Source: an uncultured Oscillospiraceae bacterium
GTDB lineage: Bacteria > Bacillota > Clostridia > Oscillospirales > Oscillospiraceae
NCBI GenBank assembly: GCA_900763685.1
Contig: CAAFLF010000009.1
Coordinates: forward strand, 1-29,754
Direction: 5' to 3'
DNA length: 29,754 bases
The position numbers and the translations under genes were made by a program. This document shows, piece by piece, positions 14,977 through 23,000 of this stretch. The notes below the pieces were generated by a model. It saw nothing but the letters and a program-made list of their open reading frames with translations, ran no database searches and was not told where the DNA came from. Position 1 is the stretch's first letter. Each line of letters begins with the position of its first letter.

Positions 14977-15062
14977 AAAAACAAAAAGAGCGCCCGCCCC
15001 GCGTCTTTGAAAGCCTGACGACACGGGGTGAACGCTCCTCCCCCACCCGGCGGCGAGGGAGC
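14977..15062 (-). ncRNA. Structured leader with terminator/antiterminator, candidate riboswitch for gdx
   Basis: On the minus strand the leader starts near 15065. GCTCC (15062-15058) can pair with GGAGC (15038-15034). The latter overlaps GAGCG (15037-15033), the 5' base of a terminator whose 3' base is CGCTC (14992-14988), with an inner stem CCCCG...CGTC with GACG-CGGGG and a U-tract TTTTTGTTTTT (14987-14977). The two folds exclude each other. The first loop GGGTG is complementary to CACCC in the second element, allowing a loop contact. Guanidine sensing is inferred from the gene; I could not match guanidine class I, II or III consensus. Confidence 0.55.
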
Positions 15063-15071
15063 CGTGAGGGT

Positions 15072-15099
15072 AGGATAGCACGAACGGGGGAAAAGGCAA
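15072..15099 (-). promoter_or_regulatory. Promoter of gdx and its leader
   Basis: On the minus strand TTGCCT (15094-15099), 16 bp, TATCCT (15072-15077) preceded by TGC (extended -10). Transcription would begin just before the antiterminator hairpin. Confidence 0.55.
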
Positions 15100-15132
15100 G
15101 GGGGAAACGCGGCGGCACGGGGCCTTGACGCG

Positions 15133-15167
15133 AAAAAGAAAGACGGGCGGAGCCCGTCTTTCTTTTT
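15133..15167 (-). terminator. Terminator of the nfnAB operon
   Basis: A perfect 16-bp stem, 15133-15148 with 15152-15167, and a three-base loop. On the minus strand the 3' arm ends TTTCTTTTT. The plus strand is also T-rich after the stem. Confidence 0.85.
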
Positions 15168-15190
15168 ATTCTGTACTTTCCCGCGGCCTG

Positions 15191-16573
15191 TTACTTGCTG
15201 AGGGCCTCATCGATGGCCTTGGCGGCGGTCTTGCCGGCGCCCATGGCCAGGATGACGGTGGCGGCGCCGGTGACGGCATCGCCGCCAGCGTAGACGTTCT
15301 CACGGGAGGTGAGGCCATCCTCATTCACCACGATGCCGCCCTTGCGGTTGATCTCCAGGCCCTTGGTGGTGGACTTGATGAGGGGGTTGGGGCTGGTGCC
15401 CAGGGCCATGATGACGCAGTCCACGTCCAGCTCGAACTCGCTGCCCTTCACCTCGATGGGACGGCGGCGGCCGGAGGCGTCGGGCTCGCCCAGCTCCATG
15501 CGGATGCAGCGGATAGCGGTGACGTCGTCATTCTCGTTGGCCAGGATCTCCACAGGGTTGCAGAGGGTGCGGAAGATGATGCCTTCCTCCTCGGCGTGCT
15601 CCACCTCTTCCTTCCGGGCGGGGAGCTCCTCCATGCCGCGGCGGTAGACGATGCTGACCTCGGCGCCCAGGCGCTTGGCGCAGCGGGCGGCGTCCATGGC
15701 CACGTTGCCGCCGCCCACGACCGCCACCTTCCTGGGGTGCTGGATGGGGGTGTCGGAGTCGGGCCGGTAGGCCTTCATCAGGTTGATGCGGGTCAGGAAC
15801 TCGTTGGCGGAGTAGACGCCCCGGTAGTTGACGCCGGGGATGTCCATGAACATGGGCAGGCCCGCGCCGGAGCCGATGAAGACGGCCTCAAAGCCCATCT
15901 CCTGCTGCAGCTCGTCGATGGAGACGGTGCGGCCGATGACGGTATCGGTGGCGATGGTGACGCCCATGGCCTTCAGGCCGTCCACTTCCTTCTGGACGAT
16001 GGCCTTGGGGAGACGGAACTCGGGGATGCCGTAGACCAGCACGCCGCCGGCCAGGTGCAGAGCCTCGAACACGGTGACATCGTAGCCCTTGCGGGCAAGG
16101 TCACCGGCGCAGGTGAGGCCCGCGGGGCCGGAGCCCACGACCGCCACCTTGTGGCCGTTGGAGGCGGGCTTTTCGGGGGCGGCGGTGGTATGCTGGCGAT
16201 GCCAGTCGGCCACGAAGCGCTCCAGCCGGCCGATGCCGACGCTCTCGCCCTTGATGCCCCGGACGCAGTACTTCTCGCACTGGCTCTCCTGGGGACAGAC
16301 GCGGCCGCAGACGGCGGGCAGGGCGGAGGTGGCGGCGATGATCTGATAGGCGGCCTCAAAGTCGCCCTCGGCGACTTTCGCGATGAAGTCGGGGATATGT
16401 ACCATCACGGGGCAGCCCTGCATGCAGGGCTTATTCTTGCAGTGGAGGCAGCGCTGGGCCTCGTCCAGGGCCTGGGCCTCGGTGTAGCCCAGGGCCACCT
16501 CGTCAAAGTTGCCGCTGCGGACCTGGGGGTCCTGGGAGGGCATGGGATTCTTCTTCAAGCTCATGTTAGCCAT
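15191..16573 (-). CDS. nfnB: NADH-dependent ferredoxin:NADP+ oxidoreductase, large subunit NfnB
   Basis: A 460-residue flavoprotein of the GltD/NfnB family. Two Cys sets for [4Fe-4S] clusters lie at the N-terminus: C42, C45, C50, C54 (RCLHCKNKPCMQGCP) and C89, C93, C99, C103 (CGRVCPQESQCEKYC). An FAD-binding site follows (VAVVGSGPAGLTCAGDLA, ~143-160), then an NADPH site (VAVVGGGNVAMDAARCAK) and the C-terminal FAD motif VYAGGDAVTGAATVILAM. The adjacent NfnA makes this the bifurcating transhydrogenase rather than a glutamate synthase small subunit; no gltB is in the window. AAGGAGG within the end of nfnA precedes the ATG. Confidence 0.9.
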   Translation of the reverse strand: MANMSLKKNPMPSQDPQVRSGNFDEVALGYTEAQALDEAQRCLHCKNKPCMQGCPVMVHIPDFIAKVAEGDFEAAYQIIAATSALPAVCGRVCPQESQCEKYCVRGIKGESVGIGRLERFVADWHRQHTTAAPEKPASNGHKVAVVGSGPAGLTCAGDLARKGYDVTVFEALHLAGGVLVYGIPEFRLPKAIVQKEVDGLKAMGVTIATDTVIGRTVSIDELQQEMGFEAVFIGSGAGLPMFMDIPGVNYRGVYSANEFLTRINLMKAYRPDSDTPIQHPRKVAVVGGGNVAMDAARCAKRLGAEVSIVYRRGMEELPARKEEVEHAEEEGIIFRTLCNPVEILANENDDVTAIRCIRMELGEPDASGRRRPIEVKGSEFELDVDCVIMALGTSPNPLIKSTTKGLEINRKGGIVVNEDGLTSRENVYAGGDAVTGAATVILAMGAGKTAAKAIDEALSK

Positions 16574-16576
16574 GCC

Positions 16577-17416
16577 TCACGCCTCCTTCCGGTAGAGATT
16601 GCAGACTTCCTCATGCTTGTGGGTCTCGAAGTCGCGGTACATCTGGTTGCGCTTGACGGCCAGGTTCCAGTCCACCTGGAAGCCGTCGAAGTCCGGGCCG
16701 TCCACGCAGGCGAACTTCATCTCGCCGCCGACGCTGAGGCGGCAGCCGCCGCACATACCGGTGCCGTCGATCATGATGGGGCTCATGGAGACGGTGGTGG
16801 GGATGCCGTAGGGCTTGGTGGTCATGCAGACGAACTTCATCATGACCATGGGGCCGATGGCGAAGATCTCGTCATACTGGTTGCCGGCGTCGATGAGCTC
16901 CTTGAGAGCCTCGGTGACGAGGCCCTTCTGGCCGTAGGAGCCGTCGTCGGTACATACCTTCAGGACGGAGGAGGCGGCGGCGAACTTGTCCTCCAGGATC
17001 ACGAGGTCCTTATTCTTGAAGCCGATGACGGCGTGGACCTCGGCCCCGTCGTCGTGGAACTTCTTCAGCACGGGATAGGCGATGGCGCAGCCGACGCCGC
17101 CGCCGACGACGCAGACCTTCTTCTTGCCGGCGGTCTCGGTGGCCTTGCCCAGGGGACCCACGAAGTCCTGGAGGCAGTCGCCTTCCTGGAGGTGGTTCAT
17201 CTTCTCGGTGGTGGCGCCCACGATCTGGGCGATGATGCTGACCGTGCCCTTCTCCGGGTCATAGTCATGGATGGTCAGGGGGATCCGCTCGCCGTTCTCA
17301 TCCACACGGAGGATGACGAACTGGCCAGGCTGCGCCTTCTTGGCCACCAGGGGAGCCTCGATCTCAAAGAGGACCACCGTGGGCTTCAGGGCTTCCTTTC
17401 TCACAATGCGAAACAT
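16577..17416 (-). CDS. nfnA: NADH-dependent ferredoxin:NADP+ oxidoreductase, small subunit NfnA
   Basis: A 279-residue ferredoxin-NADP+ reductase-like subunit (also annotated as sulfide/dihydroorotate dehydrogenase-type). FAD-binding region residues ~1-95 (KAQPGQFVILRVDENGERIP); NAD-binding region with VCVVGGGVGCAIAYPVLKKF; a [2Fe-2S] cysteine set in GTGMCGGCRLSVGG...FACVDGPDFDG near residues 220-237. NfnAB couples NADH and reduced ferredoxin oxidation to NADP+ reduction by flavin-based bifurcation, supplying NADPH in fermenting Clostridia. The ATG at 17416 with AGAGG upstream fits the family start MFRIVRKEAL better than the ATG at 17437. It is the first gene of the two-gene operon. Confidence 0.9.
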   Translation of the reverse strand: MFRIVRKEALKPTVVLFEIEAPLVAKKAQPGQFVILRVDENGERIPLTIHDYDPEKGTVSIIAQIVGATTEKMNHLQEGDCLQDFVGPLGKATETAGKKKVCVVGGGVGCAIAYPVLKKFHDDGAEVHAVIGFKNKDLVILEDKFAAASSVLKVCTDDGSYGQKGLVTEALKELIDAGNQYDEIFAIGPMVMMKFVCMTTKPYGIPTTVSMSPIMIDGTGMCGGCRLSVGGEMKFACVDGPDFDGFQVDWNLAVKRNQMYRDFETHKHEEVCNLYRKEA

Positions 17417-17479
17417 CCGTTCTTTACCTCTTTCCAACAGTTTTATACAGGGGACGCATCTGAGTCACATACAAGGGGC

Positions 17480-17508
17480 ATTGTACCATTTTCCGGCCGC
17501 CGCGTCAA
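17480..17508 (-). promoter_or_regulatory. nfnAB promoter
   Basis: On the minus strand TTGACG (17503-17508), 17 bp, TACAAT (17480-17485). Confidence 0.7.
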
Positions 17509-17556
17509 TCGCTTTGGGGCGGTTTTCACGGAGAAATGGTTGACCTTTCCGGCCTT

Positions 17557-18240
17557 TTAGCACGAATTGCCCAAAAGTGTCACCTGGCGGCCCTGGGTGC
17601 TCACCAGTCCCTCCTCCTTCATCTTGCGGAGCTCCCGCATCATGGCGCTGCGGTCCGTGGCGATGTAGTCCGCGAGGGTCCCCAGGGTGAAGGGCAGAGT
17701 GAAGCGGGGGCTCCCCGCCTTGTCCGAGAGCTGCTGGAAACAGCACAGGAGCTTTTCCCGGATGCTCCGGCGGGAGAGGACATCCACCCGCTGGCTGAGG
17801 GCCTGGGCCTTCTCCGAGATGAGGCGGAGCATGTTCTGGACCAGGAGGCTGTGGTGGAGGCAGGCGTTCTCGCAGCGCTTCAGGATCTGGGAGTAGCGGA
17901 TGTAGACCACCTCGCAGGCTGTCCGGCAGACCACCTCCAGCACATCCTGGCTGCTGCCGGCGAAGGCCAGGGCCTTGCCGAAGACGCCGCCGGGGCCCAG
18001 CTCCTCCAGCACTGTCGCGACGCCGTTCTCATCAATGCGGATGAGGGAGGCCGTCCCCCGCTCGATGACACCCACGGAGTCACTGTCCGCCGAGACGCTG
18101 CCGGAGGTATAGTCGTACATCACCTCGTAGGGCCGGAAGGTCCGGTTCACGGCCTGGAAGCAGTCGTACATGGCAAGGTAACTCTCGTAATTGATGTTCT
18201 GGAAGAGGGGGCTCTCCTTCAATTCCTCTGGGCTCAGCAT
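17557..18240 (-). CDS. Crp/Fnr-family transcriptional regulator
   Basis: A 227-residue regulator. Residues ~20-125 form the cyclic-nucleotide-binding-type barrel (GVIERGTASLIRIDENGVAT, then LGPGGVFGKALAFAGSSQD). A dimer helix follows (HHSLLVQNMLRLISEKAQAL), then a winged helix with LGTLADYIATDRSAMMRELR as recognition region. No N-terminal Fnr-type Cys cluster is evident, so oxygen sensing by Fe-S is not supported. The gene lies upstream of nfnAB on the same strand and divergent from a CBS-domain gene; either may be a target. The start has AAAGGCGGAGAG upstream. Confidence 0.88.
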   Translation of the reverse strand: MLSPEELKESPLFQNINYESYLAMYDCFQAVNRTFRPYEVMYDYTSGSVSADSDSVGVIERGTASLIRIDENGVATVLEELGPGGVFGKALAFAGSSQDVLEVVCRTACEVVYIRYSQILKRCENACLHHSLLVQNMLRLISEKAQALSQRVDVLSRRSIREKLLCCFQQLSDKAGSPRFTLPFTLGTLADYIATDRSAMMRELRKMKEEGLVSTQGRQVTLLGNSC

Positions 18241-18273
18241 GGTTCTCTCCGCCTTTCCTTGGGGTTCTACCCC

Positions 18274-18302
18274 ATTCTACTGTGCCGGGGACGGCTTGTA
18301 AA
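18274..18302 (-). promoter_or_regulatory. Promoter of the Crp/Fnr gene
   Basis: On the minus strand TTTACA (18297-18302), 17 bp, TAGAAT (18274-18279). Confidence 0.6.
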
Positions 18303-18305
18303 GAA

Positions 18306-18322
18306 GCGAACGGAAAGTTCGC
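18306..18322. promoter_or_regulatory. Palindrome GCGAAC-N5-GTTCGC, candidate operator
   Basis: A perfect 6+6 dyad with a GGAAA centre, placed directly upstream of the Crp/Fnr gene's -35 box and about 45 bp upstream of the -10 box of the divergent CBS gene. Position suits an activator or autoregulatory site. It does not match the classical TTGAT-N4-ATCAA. Confidence 0.4.
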
Positions 18323-18361
18323 GGGATTTTCATAAATCGTTCACCAATCCCTCCCCCGCCC

Positions 18362-18370
18362 TGCTATAAT
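18362..18370 (+). promoter_or_regulatory. Extended -10 promoter of the CBS-domain gene
   Basis: TGC-TATAAT, consensus extended -10. The best -35 is TTCACC at a long 19-bp spacing, suggesting activator dependence. Confidence 0.6.
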
Positions 18371-18435
18371 GAAAACATTAGAAGCCACCGCCGCCATGGG
18401 CGGCGTCACCGACGTTTGGAAGGGACGGTCATGCC

Positions 18436-18873
18436 GTGAACATCGCGTACTTTCTCACGCCAAAGGGCAGCGTTGCCTACCTCTATGAGGACTGCACCCT
18501 CCGCCAGGGGCTGGAAAAGCTCCGCCACCACGGCTACAGCGCCATCCCCGTCATCCGGCGGGACGGGAGCTATGTGGGCGTAGTCCGGGAGGGGGACTTC
18601 CTCTGGCAGCTGATGGGCTCCTCCGGGGAGGAGGACATCTCCCTGCGGAGTTTAGAGCAGCTGCAGATCCGGGACATCGTCCATCGGGACCACCCGGCGG
18701 TGTCCATCACCGTCAGCATGGAGGAGCTGCTCTCCTCCGCCGCCACCCAGAACTTCGTCCCGGTGGTGGATGACCCGGGGAGCTTCATCGGCATCGTCAC
18801 CCGGAAGGACATCATCTGCTACTTCCTGGACCAGCAGGCCGCTCTGGAACCGGAGCGGGCGGTCCTGGCGTAA
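18436..18873 (+). CDS. CBS-domain pair protein (GTG start)
   Basis: A 145-residue protein of two CBS domains (a Bateman module): residues ~1-68 (TLRQGLEKLRHHGYSAIPVI and YVGVVREGDFLWQL) and ~72-132 (IRDIVHRDHPAVSITVSMEE and FIGIVTRKDIICYFL). Stand-alone modules bind adenine nucleotides, some c-di-AMP (CbpB type), and report energy or second-messenger state to partners; the ligand here is unknown. The start is GTG at 18436, giving the family-typical (M)NIAYFLTPKG. An ATG at 18431 opens only the two-codon frame ATG-CCG-TGA, whose stop overlaps the GTG. Divergent from the Crp/Fnr gene. Confidence 0.88.
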   Translation: MNIAYFLTPKGSVAYLYEDCTLRQGLEKLRHHGYSAIPVIRRDGSYVGVVREGDFLWQLMGSSGEEDISLRSLEQLQIRDIVHRDHPAVSITVSMEELLSSAATQNFVPVVDDPGSFIGIVTRKDIICYFLDQQAALEPERAVLA

Positions 18874-18885
18874 CTCTACATAGCG

Positions 18886-18920
18886 AACCGCCCCGGACCG
18901 GCTGGTCCGGGGCGGTTTTC
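18886..18920. terminator. Bidirectional terminator between CBS and metal-binding lipoprotein genes
   Basis: A perfect 14-bp stem AACCGCCCCGGACC (18886-18899) with 18904-18917 and a GGCT loop. The plus tail is TTCTTT. It also lies directly after the stop of the convergent minus-strand gene. Confidence 0.85.
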
Positions 18921-18921
18921 T

Positions 18922-19917
18922 TTACGGCAGGCAGGCTCTCAGGGTCTCGAGATTCTGGCGCATGAGGCTGAGGTAGGTGGCGCCGCTCTCCAGGTCCTGG
19001 CGGGAGACGTTGTGGCAGCTGTGGAAGAGGGCGGTCCTCGCCCCGGCGGCCTCGGCGATGCTGTCCGCCACCAGGTGGTTGGAGAACTCGATGTAGAAGA
19101 CCGTGGAGATGCCCTCGCTCTCCACCTTCTCCGTCAGGAAGGCCACAGTGGCGGCGGAGGGCTCCGTCTGAGTGGCGCAGCCGGGGAAGGCGGCGTAGCA
19201 GGTGAGGCCGTAGGCCTCCGCGAAGTAGCGCAGGGGGAAGCGGTCACCGAAGACCAAAGTCTTCGTGGGGAGGGCCGCGAAGAAGTCCCGGAAATCCCGG
19301 TCCAGGGCGTCGATCTCCGCCTGATAGGCGTCGGCGGCGGCAAGGTAGCTCTCGGCGTTGGCGCTGTCCAGCGCCGCCATCCGCTCCGCAATGGCCCGTG
19401 CGATGCGCCCGGCGTTCTCCGGGGCGGTCCAGACGTGCTCGTCGATCTCGTGGACCTCCCCCAGGCCGTGGCCGTCGTGGTCATGGTCCTCGTCGTGCTC
19501 CTCATGGTCGTGGTCATGGCCCTGGGATGTCATGCCCTCCAGGGTCTCCTCGTCCAGGGTGTCCACGCAGTCGATCATCCGCAGGGTCTCCGGCGGGCTC
19601 TCCAGGGAGGAGAGGATGGTCTCCACCCAGGCGTCGGACTCGCCGCCGAGATAGACGAAGAGGCCGCAGTCCTCCACCGCCAGGATGTCCCGGGGGGTGG
19701 GCTCGTAGGAGTGGCTCTCCGCCCCGGGGGGCAGGAGCAGGGTGATCTCCGCCGCCTGGCCGCAGACGGCGCGGGCCAGGTCATAGGCCGGGAAGCTGGT
19801 GGCCACGATGGAAAAGCCCCCGGCCTGCCCGTCCGACACGCTGGGCCGGGCGGCGCAGCCCGGCAGCAGGGCGCAGAGAAGGGTCAGGCCCAGCAGGGCG
19901 GGAAACAGTCGCTTCAT
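18922..19917 (-). CDS. znuA: Zinc/manganese-type ABC transporter substrate-binding lipoprotein
   Basis: A 331-residue cluster A-I (ZnuA/AdcA) binding protein. The lipoprotein signal is MKRLFPALLGLTLLCALLPG with C21 in an LPGC lipobox. The N-lobe has the metal-ligand region GAESHSYEPTPRDI. A His/Asp/Glu-rich loop (GHDHDHEEHDEDHDHDGHG, ~residues 130-150) precedes the ligand DEHVWTAPENA. The C-lobe has FGDRFPLRYFAEAYGL and HSCHNVS. The His-rich loop is the usual mark of zinc rather than manganese binding. AAGGAG precedes the ATG at 19917; the frame open to 19983 is not used. No permease or ATPase gene is adjacent, so it must pair with components elsewhere. Confidence 0.9.
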   Translation of the reverse strand: MKRLFPALLGLTLLCALLPGCAARPSVSDGQAGGFSIVATSFPAYDLARAVCGQAAEITLLLPPGAESHSYEPTPRDILAVEDCGLFVYLGGESDAWVETILSSLESPPETLRMIDCVDTLDEETLEGMTSQGHDHDHEEHDEDHDHDGHGLGEVHEIDEHVWTAPENAGRIARAIAERMAALDSANAESYLAAADAYQAEIDALDRDFRDFFAALPTKTLVFGDRFPLRYFAEAYGLTCYAAFPGCATQTEPSAATVAFLTEKVESEGISTVFYIEFSNHLVADSIAEAAGARTALFHSCHNVSRQDLESGATYLSLMRQNLETLRACLP

Positions 19918-19936
19918 GGGATGGCTCCTTTGAATT

Positions 19937-19951
19937 TGAGAATCATTCTCA
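19937..19951. promoter_or_regulatory. Fur-family (Zur-like) operator
   Basis: TGAGAATCATTCTCA, a perfect 7-1-7 palindrome of the Fur/Zur/PerR type. It overlaps the expected transcription start of the metal-binding lipoprotein gene, a repressing position. Zur is the best guess because the target carries a His-rich zinc loop. Confidence 0.85.
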
Positions 19952-19954
19952 CGG

Positions 19955-19983
19955 AGTATAGCACGTCTTTCCCAAAAAAGCAA
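19955..19983 (-). promoter_or_regulatory. Promoter of the metal-binding lipoprotein gene
   Basis: On the minus strand TTGCTT (19978-19983), 17 bp, TATACT (19955-19960) with TGC before it. The -35 box is made from the end of the upstream terminator arm plus its T-run. Confidence 0.7.
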
Positions 19984-20012
19984 GGCCGGGAGGGCTTTTC
20001 CTCCCGGCCTTG
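19974..20012 (-). terminator. Terminator of the BlaR1-like gene
   Basis: A perfect 13-bp stem CAAGGCCGGGAGG (19981-19993 on the plus strand) with 20000-20012. On the minus strand the arm ends GGCCTTG and runs into CTTTTTT. Confidence 0.88.
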
Positions 20013-20018
20013 CGCCTT

Positions 20019-23000
20019 TTATGCCGGAACCACGGTCATAGCCACGGTTTTCGCTGCCAGATCTACCGTGTAGCGGTAGATGCTGCCGGGGAACCCCAGC
20101 TCCGATGCATCGATATCATAGGTGAAGCTGCTATCCGTGAAGGCGGCACTGGACGGCGTCAGGACGGCAAAGCCGTCGGGGACGTAGCCCAGGGGCAGCT
20201 CGGCCGAGGTACCGTCGGAAAAGCGGAGATGGAGCTGGTACTGGTCCGTATGGGGGACCCCGTTGAGGACCGTAAGGTAGGCCACCGCTCCGTCAGGCTG
20301 CTCCCAGTACTCTCCGATGGGCAGCTGATCCCACCAGAACTCGGGGTCCTCCGCCGTCAGCCAGGCCAGCAGCTCCTCCCGGCTCTTGCCGCAGGGCGTC
20401 GTGCTGAGGGGGCGGGCGGCGAAGGAGGCGTCCCTCGCCGCGCTCTCCGTGGGGGTAAAGCTCTGGTAGAGGGTCAGGGTGTCCAGGTCCAGCTCATAGC
20501 GGTAGATACCGCTCTCCTGGGCCAGGTTCCCGGTGGCGGCGCTGTAGACCGTCTGGGTGACCCGGGCCTCCCAGCGCAGCGGCCCGCCGCTCTGATAGTC
20601 GGTGACGGGCTCGGCGTAGCGGAGGGAACCATCCGACACCGGCAGGGGGAGCTGGGCGCAGCGGCCATCCTGGCTCACCAGGAAGAGGTACCAGGAGTCG
20701 TCCTTCTGATAGGTCCAGAGCTCCCAGCCGCCGTCCAGATACTGCGTGGAGGAGGTCTGGAAGGCCCCGATGTAGCTCGCGAAGTAATCCTCCACGGCCT
20801 GATGGCTGCCCCGGTCCCAGAGGGAGAGGGGTACGCCGGGCTCCGTGCGGATGTCCTGGCCCAGGCCGTCGATCTCGCCGGGATGCTCGGTGCGGAAGTA
20901 ATCCTCCAGGGCCTTGCGGAAGGCGGCGGGGTCACTCTCCGGGACGATGCCCGGGATGTCGGTATCCCCCAGGCGGACCCGGTGGAGGTCCTCCTTCACC
21001 TCAAAGAGGACGTAGGCTCCGTCGGGCGACGGGATGATCCGTCCCCCCTTGACCATAGCGCGGAGATCCTCCGGAAGATTCTCCGGATACTGGCAGCTGT
21101 AGTAATAGTCCACCCGGTAGACCTCCAGATGGAGGCCGTGGAAGTCCGGATAGTCCGCCGCACGGGTGGGGGCATAGCTCTGCCAGCCCGAGAGCGCAAC
21201 GACCGCGTCGTAGTCCAGACCGGTGCTGAACGCGTCATAGCGCTCCCTGATGGCGGATTCGCACATGAGCTCCACGCTGACGGGGACCCGGCCCTCGTCG
21301 CTGTTCTCCAGGTAGAGGAGGCGGCGGTAGCACTTGGCGGCGTCCTCCGTGAGGCCGCTGGGGCTGTGGAGGAGGTTATACATGGTGTCCTTGAAGTAGG
21401 AGCGGTCGGAGTAGTCCCGGAGGCTGTTCAGAAGAGCGTCCCACTCCGTCTCCGGCAGCTGGGCGATGCGGTCCAGGCAGTCGTAATAGCGGAAGTAGAA
21501 GTAGCTCACCAGAGTCTCCTGGTCCAGATCCGTGATCTCCGCGTAGCCCTGCTTCAGCAGGAGCTCCACCACAGCGGTGTAGAAGGCCAGGGAGTCGGGA
21601 CTGCAGTCATCTGGGAGGTCACTCTCCACCAGGGCCCGCTTTCCGCCGTCCACCACGAAGGTCAGATAGGGGGAGCGATCATCGTAGCCACCGAACCAGC
21701 CATCCTCATCGATGCACGCGCCGCCAGCCCGGAAGAACTGCCCGGGATTCGCGGCGTGGAAGCTGCTTCCGACACCATAGAGCTCCACGCTTCGGCCATC
21801 CTTCAGGGGGATAGCCTCTATCAGGGTCACACCATCCACCCGCCAGTCGTCAGGCTGGGCCTCGGCGGCCAACTCCTTCATCTGCTGAAAGACATCCAGC
21901 GCCAAAGCCTTGGCGGCGGTGACCACATCGCTGGGGACATCTACGGTGCTGGCCAGGTGGTCAGTATAGCTGACGTTTTGCAGCTCCCGGTAGACCTGAA
22001 GGCTCTCACCGTCATAGTAGAGGTAGCGGTTGAAATCCGCATGCCCTTCCTCGCCCTGGTACTCGCCCCACTCCGGCATCCGGACAAAGCCGGAGACCTC
22101 GATGTGGCGGTAGTTCCGGTCGAGATAGGACCAGTCCCAATAGCTGAGGTCCGGCCAGGCGGTCTGGAGGGCGGACTTCACGTCCGCCTCATAGACCTTG
22201 CCGTCCCGGAGGAAGTAGAGGTAGAGGAAGCCGTCGCTGTTGTAAAGCTCGTCCTCCCCGTCGCCGTCCAGGTCGATCTGATCCAGCCATCCGCTGTTGA
22301 TGCGCAGCAGGAGATACGGCACGCCGCCCTCTGCCAGGTAGTAATAGTCCCGGACCTCGTCCCGGTCCTCATTATAGTACTGGACCGTGAAGCCGCTGTG
22401 GCCGAAGAGATCCCGGAAGGAATCCAGCTCCACGCTGTCAGGGGTCTGGGGTATGATCTCCGGCTCCGGGATGGTGAGGAAGCAGTCAGCCTCCCAGGCC
22501 GCGAACTCCCGCCCGTCCGGACCGCTGGTCATCCCCTCGTCCCGGATCACCGCCACATAGAGCTTGCCGTCCGTGGAGCGGTAGGGGCGGATGCTATAGT
22601 CCTCCCCATCCTCGCCGGGGATGGAGCAGCCGCCGCCCCGCTCCTCACAGTCATTGCCGCGGCGGGTAAGGGCCATCTCCCGGGGCTCCACCACCTGGGC
22701 GTCCGCCAGGGAGAGCTTCAGAACCGGCTCCGTCTCCGGCAGGCGGGGGGCGATGGCGGGCTTCTCACAGGGAAGATTGGAGCGGAACTGGTAGCTGCCG
22801 TCCCTCCCCTCCTGCAGGGTGAGGCGGCGCCAGTCCTGCTGGGCGGCGGCGGTGGTATAATAGAGGGTCACGGTGTCCTCCTCCCGCTCCCCGGTCAGCA
22901 CCTGAATATCTGAGGGGGCGTTGGTATCGCCGTGGGAGTGGGTGTAGTAGTCCTCCTCCGGGTGGTCAAAGCCCTCCAGGGTAGTCGTATCCATGTCCTG

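Noticed and set aside
14928..15062. Assignment of the gdx leader to guanidine class I (ykkC)
   Set aside because: The conserved ykkC core strings were not found. Only the switch architecture and the gene context support a riboswitch.
15191..16573. Glutamate synthase small subunit GltD
   Set aside because: The family match is equal, but the adjacent NfnA subunit and the absence of a large glutamate synthase gene favour NfnB.
15125..17560. An 811-residue plus-strand open frame
   Set aside because: It is antisense to nfnAB, whose motifs are unmistakable. The low-complexity Gly/Ala/Val/His composition is the mark of a codon-bias shadow.
20010..22913. A 967-residue plus-strand open frame
   Set aside because: Antisense shadow of the M56 sensor gene; no ribosome site, promoter or recognisable domain.
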